Made by a program: the position numbers and the translations under genes | Notes under the pieces: model-generated | What the model was told of the DNA's origin: nothing | Database searches by the model: none | The model's input: only the letters and a program-made list of their open reading frames with translations | Assembly (NCBI GenBank): GCA_947630325.1 | Contig: CANRHB010000012.1 | Coordinates: forward strand, 1-50,419 | DNA length: 50,419 nucleotides | Reading direction: 5' to 3' | Source of the DNA: an uncultured Clostridia bacterium | GTDB lineage: Bacteria > Bacillota > Clostridia > Christensenellales > Borkfalkiaceae | Shown: piece by piece, positions 41,824 through 50,415 of the stretch | Position numbering within the stretch: the first letter of the stretch is position 1 | Layout: every line of letters begins with the position of its first letter

Positions 41824-42666
41824 TTATGCCGATGCGGGCCGCACGCAAAATCCGTGCCCTCTCAGCCATGTAAGCGCAAGCGGGAGCCATGCGGACAGGT
41901 GGGAGATAGAGGCCGCCGCCTCCTCGCTCTCCTCCGTTTCGAGCCCCGCGACGCTCGTGCCGTGCCGCCCCTTTTCGAAGAGGTGAAGTTCAAACGGCAC
42001 CCCCGCTCTTCTGCAAGCCGCGGCAAAGAGAAGGCTGCTTTCAGCGGGCACGCAGTCGTCCTCCCCCGTGTGCCAGAGGAAGGCGGGCGGACAATCTTTT
42101 GTCACCCGCTTTTCGAGCGAAAGTTTTTCCCTGAGTACGGGATCGCCGCCCGAGATGCGGTCCATCGTGCCCGTGTGCCCGAACTCTCCGCCCGTGATCA
42201 CGGGATAGGTAAGGAGCGCCGCGTCGGGACGGATATTTTGCCCTCCCGAAACTGCTTTGACGGGCGCTTCTTCCCAAAGGGTTGCCAGCATCCCCGCAAG
42301 ATGCCCTCCCGCGGAGAACCCGAGCGCACCCACGTGGGAAGGGTCCGCGCTGTACTTTTTCGCGTTTTCGCGGATAAAGCGCATCGCCATCGCCGCCTCG
42401 ATGAGGGGCGTGGGATAGGCGGTATTGACGGTGTATTCGAGCACGAAAACGGAGTAGCCCGCGTGCAGAAATTCGAGCGCGACGGGCTCCTGTTCGCGGT
42501 CCGAACAATATTCGTAACCGCCGCCCGGGATGACGAGCATGGCGGGACGGACTTTTTCGAGAAGATCCCCCCTCCTTTCGCGGCAATACACGGTGAGGAT
42601 CCCCGCCCCGTTTTGGGGTTTTTTGACCGAATAGGTTTGGTATAAGTCGATTTTTTCGTAAAGCAT
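41824..42666 (-). CDS. alpha/beta-hydrolase esterase (BD-FAE/acetylesterase type)
   Basis: 280 residues, no signal peptide. The oxyanion loop is VIPGGGYEYCSDREQEPVA, the nucleophile Ser lies in GALGFSAGGHLAG, the acid Asp in WHTGEDDCVPAESS and the His in FEKGRHGTS. This is the pattern of carbohydrate acetylesterases and BD-FAE-like enzymes, which deacetylate imported xylo-oligosaccharides; the substrate is inferred. GGGGAGA is 4 nt before the ATG. It stands alone downstream of rpsI, beyond a terminator. Confidence 0.85.
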   Translation of the reverse strand: MLYEKIDLYQTYSVKKPQNGAGILTVYCRERRGDLLEKVRPAMLVIPGGGYEYCSDREQEPVALEFLHAGYSVFVLEYTVNTAYPTPLIEAAMAMRFIRENAKKYSADPSHVGALGFSAGGHLAGMLATLWEEAPVKAVSGGQNIRPDAALLTYPVITGGEFGHTGTMDRISGGDPVLREKLSLEKRVTKDCPPAFLWHTGEDDCVPAESSLLFAAACRRAGVPFELHLFEKGRHGTSVAGLETEESEEAAASISHLSAWLPLALTWLRGHGFCVRPASA

Positions 42667-42687
42667 AGGATCTCCCCTTTTGCGGAA

Positions 42688-42716
42688 TAAAAAACGAGGT
42701 ACGAAATGTACCCCGT
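42688..42716 (-). terminator. terminator of rplM-rpsI
   Basis: 9-bp stem with one mismatch (42694-42702 with 42708-42716), loop GAAAT, followed on the minus strand by TTTTTTATT. It begins 7 nt past the rpsI stop. Confidence 0.8.
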
Positions 42717-42723
42717 ATTTTTG

Positions 42724-43137
42724 TTATCTCTTGGAGAACTGCGGTGCGCGGCGTGCCTTTTTGAGACCGTACTTCTTTCTTTCCTTGACTCTGGGGTCGC
42801 GGGTGAGGAAGCCTGCCTTTTTGAGCGCGGGACGCATTTCGGGCTCTGCCTGCAGAAGCGCTCTCGAAATGCCGAGACGGATGGCGCCCGCCTGACCGGT
42901 GTAACCGCCGCCGATGACGTTCACATGGATGTCGTACTTGCCCTCCGCGCCGATCTCGGCAAGAGGCTGTTTTACGATGAACTGCGTGGTGCCGAGCGGG
43001 AAGTAATCTTCGAGCGCTCTGTCGTTGATGATGATTTCTCCGCTGCCGGAGGGAATGAGACGGACACGGGCGACCGCCTTCTTTCTGCGGCCCGTTCCCC
43101 AGTATTGCAATTTCTTCTTTAACGTTGCTTTCGCCAT
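42724..43137 (-). CDS. rpsI: ribosomal protein S9
   Basis: 137 residues. Small-subunit protein whose basic C-terminal tail reaches the P site; the tail [12 protein letters not shown] is intact. Family motifs [29 protein letters not shown] and [21 protein letters not shown] are present. Start at 43137 set by GAGAGGT seven nt upstream, five codons inside the longest frame. It follows rplM by 18 nt in the universal L13-S9 operon. Confidence 0.97.
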   Translation of the reverse strand: MAKATLKKKLQYWGTGRRKKAVARVRLIPSGSGEIIINDRALEDYFPLGTTQFIVKQPLAEIGAEGKYDIHVNVIGGGYTGQAGAIRLGISRALLQAEPEMRPALKKAGFLTRDPRVKERKKYGLKKARRAPQFSKR

Positions 43138-43155
43138 GTCAATACCTCTCACACC

Positions 43156-43587
43156 TTAAAATAATTTCAACTCTTCGGGTTTTTGCGCCTGATGGTTGTG
43201 CTGTGCGCCCTTGTAAACTCTGAGCTTTTTGATCATTGTTCTGCCGAGGGAATTTTTGGGAAGCATCCCCTTGACCGCCTCGTAAACGGCGAGGTCGCTC
43301 CGCTCGGCCATGAGTTTGCCGTAAGCGATCTCCTTTAAGCCGCCGATATAACCGGTATGATAGCGATAGTACTTATCCTCGAGCTTTTTGCCCGTAAGGA
43401 CGACCTTATCGCTGTTGACAACGATCACGAAATCACCCGTATCTACATTCGGGGTAAAAGTGGGCTTATTCTTGCCGCGAAGGATAGAGGCGACCTTGGA
43501 AGCCAATCTTCCGAGAGGAATGCCCGTCGCGTCAACGACGTACCACTTTCTTTCAACCGTCTGAGCGTTTGCCATATAGGTTTTCAT
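43156..43587 (-). CDS. rplM: ribosomal protein L13
   Basis: 143 residues. Large-subunit assembly protein. Conserved [56 protein letters not shown] and [36 protein letters not shown] is 8 nt before the ATG at 43587. First gene of the rplM-rpsI operon with a 78-nt structured leader. Confidence 0.97.
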   Translation of the reverse strand: MKTYMANAQTVERKWYVVDATGIPLGRLASKVASILRGKNKPTFTPNVDTGDFVIVVNSDKVVLTGKKLEDKYYRYHTGYIGGLKEIAYGKLMAERSDLAVYEAVKGMLPKNSLGRTMIKKLRVYKGAQHNHQAQKPEELKLF

Positions 43588-43665
43588 AATTCGTACTCCT
43601 TGTTCCGTTACCGCTCCTGTTTGAGCGGTATATCTCGGTAAAAACGGGGCGCTTTGCCGATTTAC
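43588..43665 (-). promoter_or_regulatory. L13-leader-like RNA
   Basis: The ~78-nt leader of rplM has a hairpin CCGCTC-n6-GAGCGG (43628-43623 with 43616-43611) just upstream of the ribosome binding site and a larger stem pairing ATCGG with CCGA(GA)T. Firmicute rplM operons often carry an autoregulatory L13 leader; position and size fit, but I did not match the family consensus base by base. Confidence 0.5.
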
Positions 43666-43671
43666 CCCTTC

Positions 43672-43700
43672 ATTATAAGCAATCGGGGGGGTATCGTCAA
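43672..43700 (-). promoter_or_regulatory. sigma-A promoter of rplM-rpsI
   Basis: Minus strand TTGACG (43700-43695), 17 nt, TATAAT (43677-43672). Confidence 0.8.
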
Positions 43701-44281
43701 GCTGTTTTGAGTTGCGATTTTAAGATTTTTTCGGAAAAAACAAAATTTTTTTATGCAAAACCGCCTCGGTGGGTTGGGGTTTGGTTTTGAACGCGTTCTG
43801 AGGGCCGCCGGGCGCCGTTAAAGCGTCATGCTGAGCCGAATTGTGAATACGCAGTCCGCAGAAGAAAGTCCGCGAAGGCATCTTGGTACGTTTCGGTTTG
43901 GGTTTAAGCGCACTTGAACGTAACAAGATTCGCGCTTTCAAAATGTCATTTCGAGCGAAGTCGAGGAATGTCCTTGTTTATAATAAGGACATGTTTCGAC
44001 AAGCTCAACATGACGTGTTTGGGGAGCTATTCCGTTTCCCCTTGCTGTCCCTTTTAGGGAAAGTACCCGCGAAGCGGGGGAAAGGGTTCTTGAAAGGTTT
44101 TCTAAAAACCCCTCAGTCTCGCAAGCGCGACAGCTCCCCTAAAAGGGGCGCCGAGGTTGCCCACCCCCTTAGTCCCCCGAGAGTGGTGGGGGTTCTGTTG
44201 GGCGCGCCTCCCCTACCCCCCCTTCCGCTGGGGGGCTCGCATTTTACCCCCTCCGTGGGAGGGGGGCGGAATAACGTGATT
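43701..44281. repeat. repeat mosaic upstream of rplM
   Basis: 43823-43932 is the second TGAG block. 43945-44014 is a complete short PAL (GTCATTTCGAGCGAAGTCG...ACAAGCTCAACATGAC, centre TTTATAATAAGG). 44039-44103 is the STR flank pair without its ~110-bp insert. 44104-44152 is SAC. 44157-44275 is CRICH. 43701-43822 shows no module. Confidence 0.88.
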
Positions 44282-44848
44282 TTATTTCTGCGGCAACGTT
44301 TTAATGACCCGCGCGGGGTTGCCGACTGCCACTGAATTGCTCGGAATATCGTGCACCACTACACTGCCCGCGCCGATGACCACATTATCGCCGATCGTCA
44401 CCCCGGGGAGCACCCGCACGCCGCCGCCGAACCACACGTCGCTCCCCACGATAATGGGCTTTGCGAATTCGAGTTGCGCGCGGCGAACGTCCGCTTCGAG
44501 CGGATGCCCAGCCGTGTAAAATCCGCACTGCGGCGCGATGAACACGTTGTCGCCGAAAATGAGCTTGTTGGTATCGAGAAACATGCAGTCGTGGTTGACG
44601 TAAAAATTTTCGCCCACCTCGGTGTTGTAACCGTAATCGAACCAGACGTTACTCTCGATGTTGAAGTTTTCGCCGCACTTGCCGAGAATGGAACGCATGA
44701 TGTTTTTGCGCTCCTCCACGTTGTCGCGCGGGGTGCGGTTGTAAAGTTCGCACTTTCTCTTGCAGGCGGCAAGTTCGCCCATGAGCTCTTCGTCCACTTT
44801 ATATAATTCCCCCGCCAACAGTCTTTCCTTTTGGGTCCGTTCTTTCAT
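44282..44848 (-). CDS. sugar O-acetyltransferase, maltose/galactoside acetyltransferase type
   Basis: 188 residues, left-handed beta-helix trimer type. N-terminal MKERTQKERLLAGELYKVDEELMGELAACKRKCELYN, then hexapeptide repeats (VGENFYVNHDCMFLDTNKLIFGDNVFIAPQCGFYTAGHP) containing the catalytic His, and VWFGGGVRVLPGVTIGDNVVIGAGSVVVHDIPSNSVAVGNPARVIK. It should move acetyl from CoA to a sugar hydroxyl. AGGAAA precedes the ATG. The only promoter seen (TTGTCG-17-TATAAA, 44902-44874) is made largely of PAL repeat sequence. Confidence 0.88.
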   Translation of the reverse strand: MKERTQKERLLAGELYKVDEELMGELAACKRKCELYNRTPRDNVEERKNIMRSILGKCGENFNIESNVWFDYGYNTEVGENFYVNHDCMFLDTNKLIFGDNVFIAPQCGFYTAGHPLEADVRRAQLEFAKPIIVGSDVWFGGGVRVLPGVTIGDNVVIGAGSVVVHDIPSNSVAVGNPARVIKTLPQK

Positions 44849-44873
44849 ATTCTTTTCCTTTTTATTCTATTCC

Positions 44874-44902
44874 TTTATAATAATGCGGACATGTTTCGAC
44901 AA
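44874..44902 (-). promoter_or_regulatory. putative promoter formed by a PAL end
   Basis: Minus strand TTGTCG (44902-44897), 17 nt, TATAAA (44879-44874). The -35 and most of the spacer belong to a PAL half (44876-44914). The next gene starts 26 nt downstream. Confidence 0.45.
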
Positions 44903-45199
44903 GCTCAACATGACGTATTTTGGGAATGGTATTCCGTTTCCCCTTGCTGTCCCTTTTAGGTGGAGCATTGCATTCTGCCAACAGTTGATAACTGTTGGTG
45001 CAATGCGACAGAAGTGAGCGCATCGGAGGCGCGAACGGTGACCGAATGCGGGGCTCTACCCGCATGAGACAGTACCCGAGCGAAGCGAGGGGGAAAGGGT
45101 TCTTGAAAGATTTTCTAAAAACCCCTCAGTCGCGCAAGCGCGACAGTTCCCCTAAAAAGGGGCGCCAAGTGGCTATTCTGTCCTCTCGGCGTCTGTTTT
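44876..45199. repeat. PAL half, STR with insert, SAC
   Basis: 44876-44914 PAL half. 44941-45102 STR with its full insert (44961-45070), which folds into GCATTGCA/TGCAATGC enclosing CCAACAGTT-gat-AACTGTTGG, and ATGCGGG/CCCGCAT. 45119-45167 SAC with a GTCGCGC/GCGCGAC stem. No gene. Confidence 0.88.
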
Positions 45200-47011
45200 T
45201 TATTCGAGTATCGCTTTAATTCTTCTTACGCCGGCGGAGGAGGACTGCTCTTTTTGAATTTTGAAGTGTCCCAAAACGCCCGTGCGCTCCACGTGGGGAC
45301 CGCCGCACATCTCCTTGGAAAACTCCCCAATCGAATACGTCTTTACCACTTCGCCGTACTTGCTGTCGAACACGCCGACAAAGTGTTCCGCCCGCGCCTC
45401 CTCGAGGGTCATCTCTTTATACACAACGGGGATATCCTCTTTGATCTTTTGGTTGACGAGGTCCTCCACCGCCTTGATCTCCTCGGGGGTCATGGCGCGC
45501 TCGAAATTGAAGTCGAACCGCATGCGCTCGTCGGTGATGTTGCTCCCCTTCTGGTTGCAGTCGGGAGAGAGCACCGCCTTTAATGCGGCGTTCAAGAGGT
45601 GGGTCGCCGTGTGGTACTTCACCGCCATTTCGGAGTGGCTCTCGAGGCCGCCCTTCGCTTCGCCCTTATTGAGGACGCGGCTCTTTTCCTGGTGCTCTTT
45701 GAACGCCTCGTCGAAGCCGACTTTATCCACCGTAAGCCCCTTCTCCGCGGCGAGTTCCTCCGTAAGTTCGAGCGGGAAACCGTAAGTGTCGTACAATCTG
45801 AACGCCGCCTTGCCGCCGATGACCGTTTCGGGCACATAGGAGGAGTTGCTCTTTGCCATGAACTCGTTCTTGCGGGCAAGACCCGTGACGCATTTTTCGA
45901 ACTCCTTCATGCCCGTGACGAGCATCGTCTCGAAGCGATCGGACTCCTTCTTGATCTCGTCGAGAATATATTCCTCCTTCTCTATGAGGAGAGGATACGC
46001 TTCGTCGTACACCTTTTCGATGTAGATTTTGGCAACATTTTGCAATACGTCCGAAGAAATATCGAGCTGGCGGCAGTAGCGGATGGCGCGGCGCATGATC
46101 CTGCGCAGAATGTAGCCCGCGCCCGTGTTGGAGGGCAGAACGCCCGTTTTGTCGCCGATGAGCATGACGGTGGTGCGGGTGTGATCGGTAATGATGCGCA
46201 TCGCCCGTTGCGCGTCGCCGCCGTCGTCGTATTTCTTGCCCGAGGCGCGCTCGAGTTCGGCGATGACTTCGGTGAAGAGGTCGGTCTTATAGGCGTCGTG
46301 CAGGCCGTTCAAAAAAAGGAGCATACGGTCGAACCCGAAGCCCGTGTCCACGTTCTTGTTTTCGAGGGGGGTGTAGCCCTGCTCGAGTTTTTTATACTGC
46401 ATGTAGACGTCGTTGCCGATCTCCACATAGTCGTCGGGGAACACGGGGTTTTCCTTGTCCGCGTCGAGGGGGTAGAACCACTCGTTGTCGGGGCCGCAGG
46501 GGGTACCCACCGTGCCCTCGAGTTCCCACCAGTTGTCCTCTTTGGGAAGATAAAAGACGTGCTCGGGCTTGATGCCGAGGGAGATGAGAAGTTGCGCCGT
46601 CTCGTCGTCGCGGGGGGCGGAGTCGTTGCCCTCGAACACGGTGGTGCAGAGCTTGTCCTTGTCAAGGCCGAATACGTCCGTTAAAATCTCGAACGTCCAC
46701 GCGGTTTTCTCCTTTTTGAAGTAGTCGCCGAGGGACCAATTTCCCATCATCTCGAAGAAAGTGAAGTGGGAGGGATCGCCCACCGAGTCGATGTCCACGG
46801 TGCGCATACACCCCTGCACATTGCAAAGCCGCTTGCCCGCGGGATGGGGTTTGCCGAGAAGATAGGGCATGAGGGGCTGCATTCCCGCCACGTTGAACAT
46901 GACGCCCGTGGTGCCGTCGCCGATGAGGGACACCGCGCCGATGTCGACATGCCCCTTGCTCTTGTAAAAGTCGAGCCATTTTTGTCTGAGTTCTTTCGCT
47001 GTGATCTTCAT
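45200..47011 (-). CDS. alaS: alanyl-tRNA synthetase, short form without the C-Ala domain
   Basis: 603 residues against about 870 for the usual AlaRS. The class II catalytic domain (SKGHVDIGAVSLIGDGTTGVMFNVAGMQPL, FFEMMGNWSLGDYFKKE, DTGFGFDRML), the tRNA-recognition domain (THTRTTVMLIGDKTGVLPSNTGAGYILRRIMRRAIRY) and the editing domain with its metal-binding HTATHLLNAAL and CGGPHVERTG are all present. The frame stops after HFKIQKEQSSSAGVRRIKAILE, just after the editing domain, so the oligomerising DHHA1/C-Ala part is absent. The natural end and lack of downstream C-Ala remnants suggest a genuine short form, not a frameshift. A weak AAGGAAA precedes the ATG. No T-box leader. Confidence 0.92.
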   Translation of the reverse strand: MKITAKELRQKWLDFYKSKGHVDIGAVSLIGDGTTGVMFNVAGMQPLMPYLLGKPHPAGKRLCNVQGCMRTVDIDSVGDPSHFTFFEMMGNWSLGDYFKKEKTAWTFEILTDVFGLDKDKLCTTVFEGNDSAPRDDETAQLLISLGIKPEHVFYLPKEDNWWELEGTVGTPCGPDNEWFYPLDADKENPVFPDDYVEIGNDVYMQYKKLEQGYTPLENKNVDTGFGFDRMLLFLNGLHDAYKTDLFTEVIAELERASGKKYDDGGDAQRAMRIITDHTRTTVMLIGDKTGVLPSNTGAGYILRRIMRRAIRYCRQLDISSDVLQNVAKIYIEKVYDEAYPLLIEKEEYILDEIKKESDRFETMLVTGMKEFEKCVTGLARKNEFMAKSNSSYVPETVIGGKAAFRLYDTYGFPLELTEELAAEKGLTVDKVGFDEAFKEHQEKSRVLNKGEAKGGLESHSEMAVKYHTATHLLNAALKAVLSPDCNQKGSNITDERMRFDFNFERAMTPEEIKAVEDLVNQKIKEDIPVVYKEMTLEEARAEHFVGVFDSKYGEVVKTYSIGEFSKEMCGGPHVERTGVLGHFKIQKEQSSSAGVRRIKAILE

Positions 47012-47268
47012 GATTTATGATTTCCTTGATTTGTTTTTGTTGATGATGAGTATGGCGTTTTGAAGAGGCTCATTTGCCGCCCACCCCTTAGTCCCCCTCC
47101 CACGGAGGGGGGTAAGAAAGGCGCCTCCCCAGGAGGAGCTGTCACCGCAGGTGACTGAGGTGGTGAATATTCAAAATGAAGGACACCACCCCCTTGATCC
47201 CCCTCCTAAGGAGGGGGTTCTGCTTTTACTCCCTCCCACGGAGGGGGGTAGGGGGTGGGCTATTCCCC
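47012..47268. repeat. CRICH and SAC modules between cysS and alaS
   Basis: CRICH units at 47082-47117 and 47185-47265 (CCCTCCCACGGAGGGGGG, CCCCCTCCTAAGGAGGGGG) surround a SAC at 47121-47164 whose stem is GTCACC-gca-GGTGAC. The hairpins lie between the cysS stop and the alaS start and may act as terminators. Confidence 0.85.
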
Positions 47269-48654
47269 TCAAATCTTGCTCAACGTGTAGCCGTCCTTGG
47301 AGTCCTTGACGGCGTAGCCAAGCTGCTTTAAGCGTTCACGGAGTTCGTCTGACTTCGCCCAATCCTTGGCAAGGCGGGCTTTCCACCGCTCCTCGGCGAC
47401 CGCCTTCACCTCTTCGGGAGCCTCCTCCTTGGGCGCATACTTTGCAAGATATTCCTTCGCGTCCTTCTTGAACAACCCCAAAAGGGAATACGTTTCGCGG
47501 ATCTGGTTGGTCATTTTGCGCGCCGCGGGGTCGTTTTCCGCCAAAAAACGCGATACGTCCTTAAAATAACCGTATAAATCGGACAGAGCGAGTGCGGTGT
47601 TGAAGTCGTCGCTCATCGCCTCGTCGAACTTTTTGTCGATCTCGGGACACAGCCCCCTCTCCTGCGGAAAGGTCTCCTCCGCCTTTGCAATAAGGGTGTA
47701 AAAGCGCACGAGGTGCCCCTCCGCATTGGGGAAGAGGTCGTCCGTGATGTTCACGTCGCCGCGGTACCCCGTGGAGAGAAGCGCAAACTTGATCGCCTCG
47801 TTGCTGTATTTTGCAAGCAGGTCTTTGAGAAGCAAGCTGTTGCCGAGGGACTTGCTCATCTTCTGCCCGTTGACTTTGATGAGCCCGTTGTGCGTCCAAT
47901 ATTTTGCAAACCGTTTGCCCGTCAAGGCCTCGGTTTGCGCGATCTCGTTTTCATGATGAGGGAAGATGAGGTCCCGACCGCCGCCGTGGATGTCGATCTG
48001 TTCGCCGAATGCGGCCCTGTTCATTGCAGAGCACTCGATGTGCCAGCCCGGCCGCCCCTTTCCCCAGGGGGATTCCCAAAAGATCTCCCCCTCCTTCGCC
48101 GCCTTCCAAAGGGCGAAGTCATAGGGGTTCTTCTTGCTCTCGTCGTTTTCGACGCGCACGCCGTCGAGCATATCCTCCTTGTCCCTGCCCGAAAGCTGCC
48201 CGTAAGCGGGGTAGCTGTCCACGTCGAAATACACGTCCCCGTTGGGCGCGGGATAGGCGTGCCCCTTTTGAATGAGATCCTCGATAAAGGAGATGATGTT
48301 GCCGATGTTCTCGGTCGCTTTGAGCCAGACGGTGGGCTCGTCCACGTCGAGCTCGCGCATCACCCCGTCGATCTCCCCGATCATCATTTGGGCGTACTTG
48401 TCGGCGGGAATGCCCGTCTCCTTGCTCTTTGCGATGATCTTGTCGTCGACGTCGGTATAATTGCGGGCATAGGTTACCTCATAGCCCTGCTTTTCGAGGA
48501 ACTTGCGGAAAATATCGTATAAGATCGCTTGAAAGCCGTGCCCGACGTGCGCCTCGCCCGACACCGTGATGCCGCAGGCGTACATCTTGACCTTCCCCTC
48601 CTCGAGGGGGACAAATTCTTCCTTTTTTCTGGTAAGAGAATTGTATATTTTCAT
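47269..48654 (-). CDS. cysS: cysteinyl-tRNA synthetase
   Basis: 461 residues. Class I synthetase. The usual CGPTVYxxxHIGH motif appears as [15 protein letters not shown], a conservative variant; the zinc site residues (Cys in [15 protein letters not shown], and [10 protein letters not shown]) and KMSKS ([12 protein letters not shown]) are intact, followed by the DALR and C-terminal domains. The start at 48654 has AAAGGT seven nt upstream and is 4 nt after the cysE stop; the longer frame is a cysE shadow. Confidence 0.96.
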   Translation of the reverse strand: MKIYNSLTRKKEEFVPLEEGKVKMYACGITVSGEAHVGHGFQAILYDIFRKFLEKQGYEVTYARNYTDVDDKIIAKSKETGIPADKYAQMMIGEIDGVMRELDVDEPTVWLKATENIGNIISFIEDLIQKGHAYPAPNGDVYFDVDSYPAYGQLSGRDKEDMLDGVRVENDESKKNPYDFALWKAAKEGEIFWESPWGKGRPGWHIECSAMNRAAFGEQIDIHGGGRDLIFPHHENEIAQTEALTGKRFAKYWTHNGLIKVNGQKMSKSLGNSLLLKDLLAKYSNEAIKFALLSTGYRGDVNITDDLFPNAEGHLVRFYTLIAKAEETFPQERGLCPEIDKKFDEAMSDDFNTALALSDLYGYFKDVSRFLAENDPAARKMTNQIRETYSLLGLFKKDAKEYLAKYAPKEEAPEEVKAVAEERWKARLAKDWAKSDELRERLKQLGYAVKDSKDGYTLSKI

Positions 48655-48658
48655 AAAA

Positions 48659-49306
48659 TTACCTTTCTTCGTCTCTCTTTTCGAGTTTCTCTTCGAGGGC
48701 GAACACCCGCTCGCGGAGAGAACAGAGCTCCTTGACGATGGGGTCCTCTTTTTCGGGCAAGAGGTCCTGCACCCTTTCTCCGTTGATCTTGACGACCCGC
48801 CCGGGCACGCCCACCACGGTGGCATAGGGAGGGACTTCGCTCAAAACGACGGCCCCCGCGCCGATCTTTGCGCCCTCGCCCACGGTGAACCCGCCGAGCA
48901 CCTTTGCGCCGCAGGAGATGGTGACGTTCTTTTTGACGGTGGGGTGGCGTTTGCCCTTTTCCTTGCCCGTGCCGCCGAGAGTGACGCCCTGGTAGATGAC
49001 GACCCCCTCCTCGATCTCCGCCGTTTCGCCGATGACGACCCCCGCGCCGTGGTCGATAAAGACGCCCGCGGCGATCTTGGCGGCGGGGTGGATCTCGATG
49101 CCCGTCGTGAATTTCGCCCATTGGGAGGTGATGCGGGCGAGGAGTTTCAGGTGCATACGGTAGAGCCGATTCGCCCAGCGGTGCCACGAGAGCGCGTGCA
49201 CCCCCGAATAGGTAAGCCAAATTTCGAATTTACTGCGAGCGGCGGGGTCGTTCCGCTTTGCCGCCGCGATGTCCTTTCTCAGCCGTTTGAAAAAAATGAT
49301 CCCCAC
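48659..49306 (-). CDS. cysE: serine O-acetyltransferase
   Basis: CysE makes O-acetylserine, the precursor for cysteine. 215 residues as drawn: an N-terminal helical domain (FFKRLRKDIAAAKRNDPAARSKFEIWLTYSGVHALSWHRWANRLY) and left-handed beta-helix with IDHGAGVVIGETAEIEEGVVIYQGVTLGGTGKEKGKRHPTV, carrying the catalytic Asp-His. The listed start is GTG at 49306, but its AAAGGGG Shine-Dalgarno touches the GTG; in-frame ATC (49300) or ATT (49297) are at better spacing. The C-terminal helix (DPIVKELCSLRERVFALEEKLEKRDEER) is longer than usual. Operon with cysS downstream and, 24 nt upstream, an HTH-like gene. Confidence 0.93.
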   Translation of the reverse strand: MGIIFFKRLRKDIAAAKRNDPAARSKFEIWLTYSGVHALSWHRWANRLYRMHLKLLARITSQWAKFTTGIEIHPAAKIAAGVFIDHGAGVVIGETAEIEEGVVIYQGVTLGGTGKEKGKRHPTVKKNVTISCGAKVLGGFTVGEGAKIGAGAVVLSEVPPYATVVGVPGRVVKINGERVQDLLPEKEDPIVKELCSLRERVFALEEKLEKRDEER

Positions 49307-49330
49307 CCCCTTTGCAAACAGTATATTCTC

Positions 49331-49969
49331 TTACGCAGACGTTTCGTCCGTATGCCTTATCGGGATCGTGTCGATCTTATATTCGGCGAGACAGTTGTCC
49401 CGCATCTCCTCGTTGAAAATTTTTTGGGTAAGCAGATATTCGAACACAATGTCCCGCACGCTGTCCCGTTTGAGTTCCAACCCGCACACGGCAAGCAGAT
49501 TATTGACGTCGAACGTCTGCATACGGCAGACGAGGGCGATCGCCATAACGGTGCACTTTTCGGGATAATATTTCCCCTTTACGATCCCCCGCCATACAAC
49601 CTCATCGAGGGCAAGCATTTTCCCCACTTTTTCGGGGGTCATGTCGTACTTCTTGAGGACGGTGGGGAAAAGTTTTGCAAATGTCAGCTTGCGAAAAGGG
49701 TCTCTGATGCGGTCCGAAAAGGATGGAAAAGAGAACCCGAAGGTGAATTCGGTGTCCGCAAGTCCCGCTTTGAAGTTGGCGAGTACCTCCCGCCAATTCT
49801 CCTGATGGACAATGCGCATGAATTCGGAATCTTTGCGGGTGATGTTCCCATCGGGGCCGACCGTAAGCATTTCGGGCATTTTATAGCCATCGATGGCGGC
49901 GATCTTCACATAGTCCGAATACTGCGAAGCGAAAAATTCATCCAACTCTTTAACGTAGCTGTATTCCAT
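49331..49969 (-). CDS. HTH-like protein of unknown function, first gene of the cysE-cysS unit
   Basis: 212 residues. The middle to C-terminal part (YDMTPEKVGKMLALDEVVWRGIVKGKYYPEKCTVMAIALVCRMQTFDVNNLLAVCGLELKRDSVRDIVFEYLLTQKIF) resembles a degenerate XRE-type helix-turn-helix followed by a C-terminal helical extension. The N-terminal 110 residues have no recognisable domain. It lies 24 nt upstream of cysE and has the only good promoter of the group. Whether it regulates cysteine synthesis is untested inference. The ATG lacks a Shine-Dalgarno and is 7 nt after a -10 box. Confidence 0.7.
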   Translation of the reverse strand: MEYSYVKELDEFFASQYSDYVKIAAIDGYKMPEMLTVGPDGNITRKDSEFMRIVHQENWREVLANFKAGLADTEFTFGFSFPSFSDRIRDPFRKLTFAKLFPTVLKKYDMTPEKVGKMLALDEVVWRGIVKGKYYPEKCTVMAIALVCRMQTFDVNNLLAVCGLELKRDSVRDIVFEYLLTQKIFNEEMRDNCLAEYKIDTIPIRHTDETSA

Positions 49970-49976
49970 GGGCAGT

Positions 49977-50005
49977 ATTGTACCATTTTATGCGAAAAAA
50001 AGCAA
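49977..50005 (-). promoter_or_regulatory. sigma-A promoter of the HTH-cysE-cysS unit, leaderless placement
   Basis: Minus strand TTGCTT (50005-50000), 17 nt, TACAAT (49982-49977). Seven nt separate it from the ATG at 49969. Confidence 0.7.
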
Positions 50006-50409
50006 AGCATTTTTATGGAATTCCGAAAAAAACGCACGGTCCCTATAAAGGCGGCGGGGGTTAGGAGAGGTTCCTTGCTATCCCCAATTTGTCATTTTGC
50101 CCGCGCTGTTCCCAATATGTCATTTCGACCAAGCCGCTATGCGGCGCGTGGAGAAATCTCACATTGTTAAAAACTAAGGTAGAGATGTCTCGACTACGCT
50201 CGACATGACATTTGGGAATTTTCTCGGCTGCCCCTTGAGGGGGAGCTGTTGAGCGAAGCGAAACTGAGGGGGTGTTTTGATTTACGACACCCCTTCCGCC
50301 TCCTTCGTCGGCACCCACCCCTCAAGGGGTGGGCAAGCCCTGTTGGGTGAATTATACTAACAAGTGCAACGGGTGGGATAAAAAAAGTAGTTCAAACGGA
50401 AGTCTGTGA
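50006..50409. repeat. repeat mosaic at the right edge
   Basis: 50119-50209 is a PAL without the long insert but keeping the AAGCCGCTATGCGGC hairpin. 50224-50276 is SAC with a diverged stem. 50287-50337 repeats the 11440-11483 block (TTCCGCCTCCTTCGTCGGCA plus the CCCACCCCT/AGGGGTGGG palindrome). No gene is seen. Confidence 0.85.
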
Positions 50410-50415
50410 TATAAT
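50410..50415 (+). promoter_or_regulatory. extended -10 promoter element pointing out of the window
   Basis: TGATATAAT (TATAAT at 50410-50415) on the plus strand, with a poor -35 (GTAGTT) at 17-nt spacing. It may serve a gene beyond the right edge. Confidence 0.35.

Noticed and set aside
45200-47011. alaS truncated by a frameshift
   Set aside because: The sequence after the stop is STR/SAC repeat material with no C-Ala remnant in any frame, and the end matches the natural end of the editing domain.
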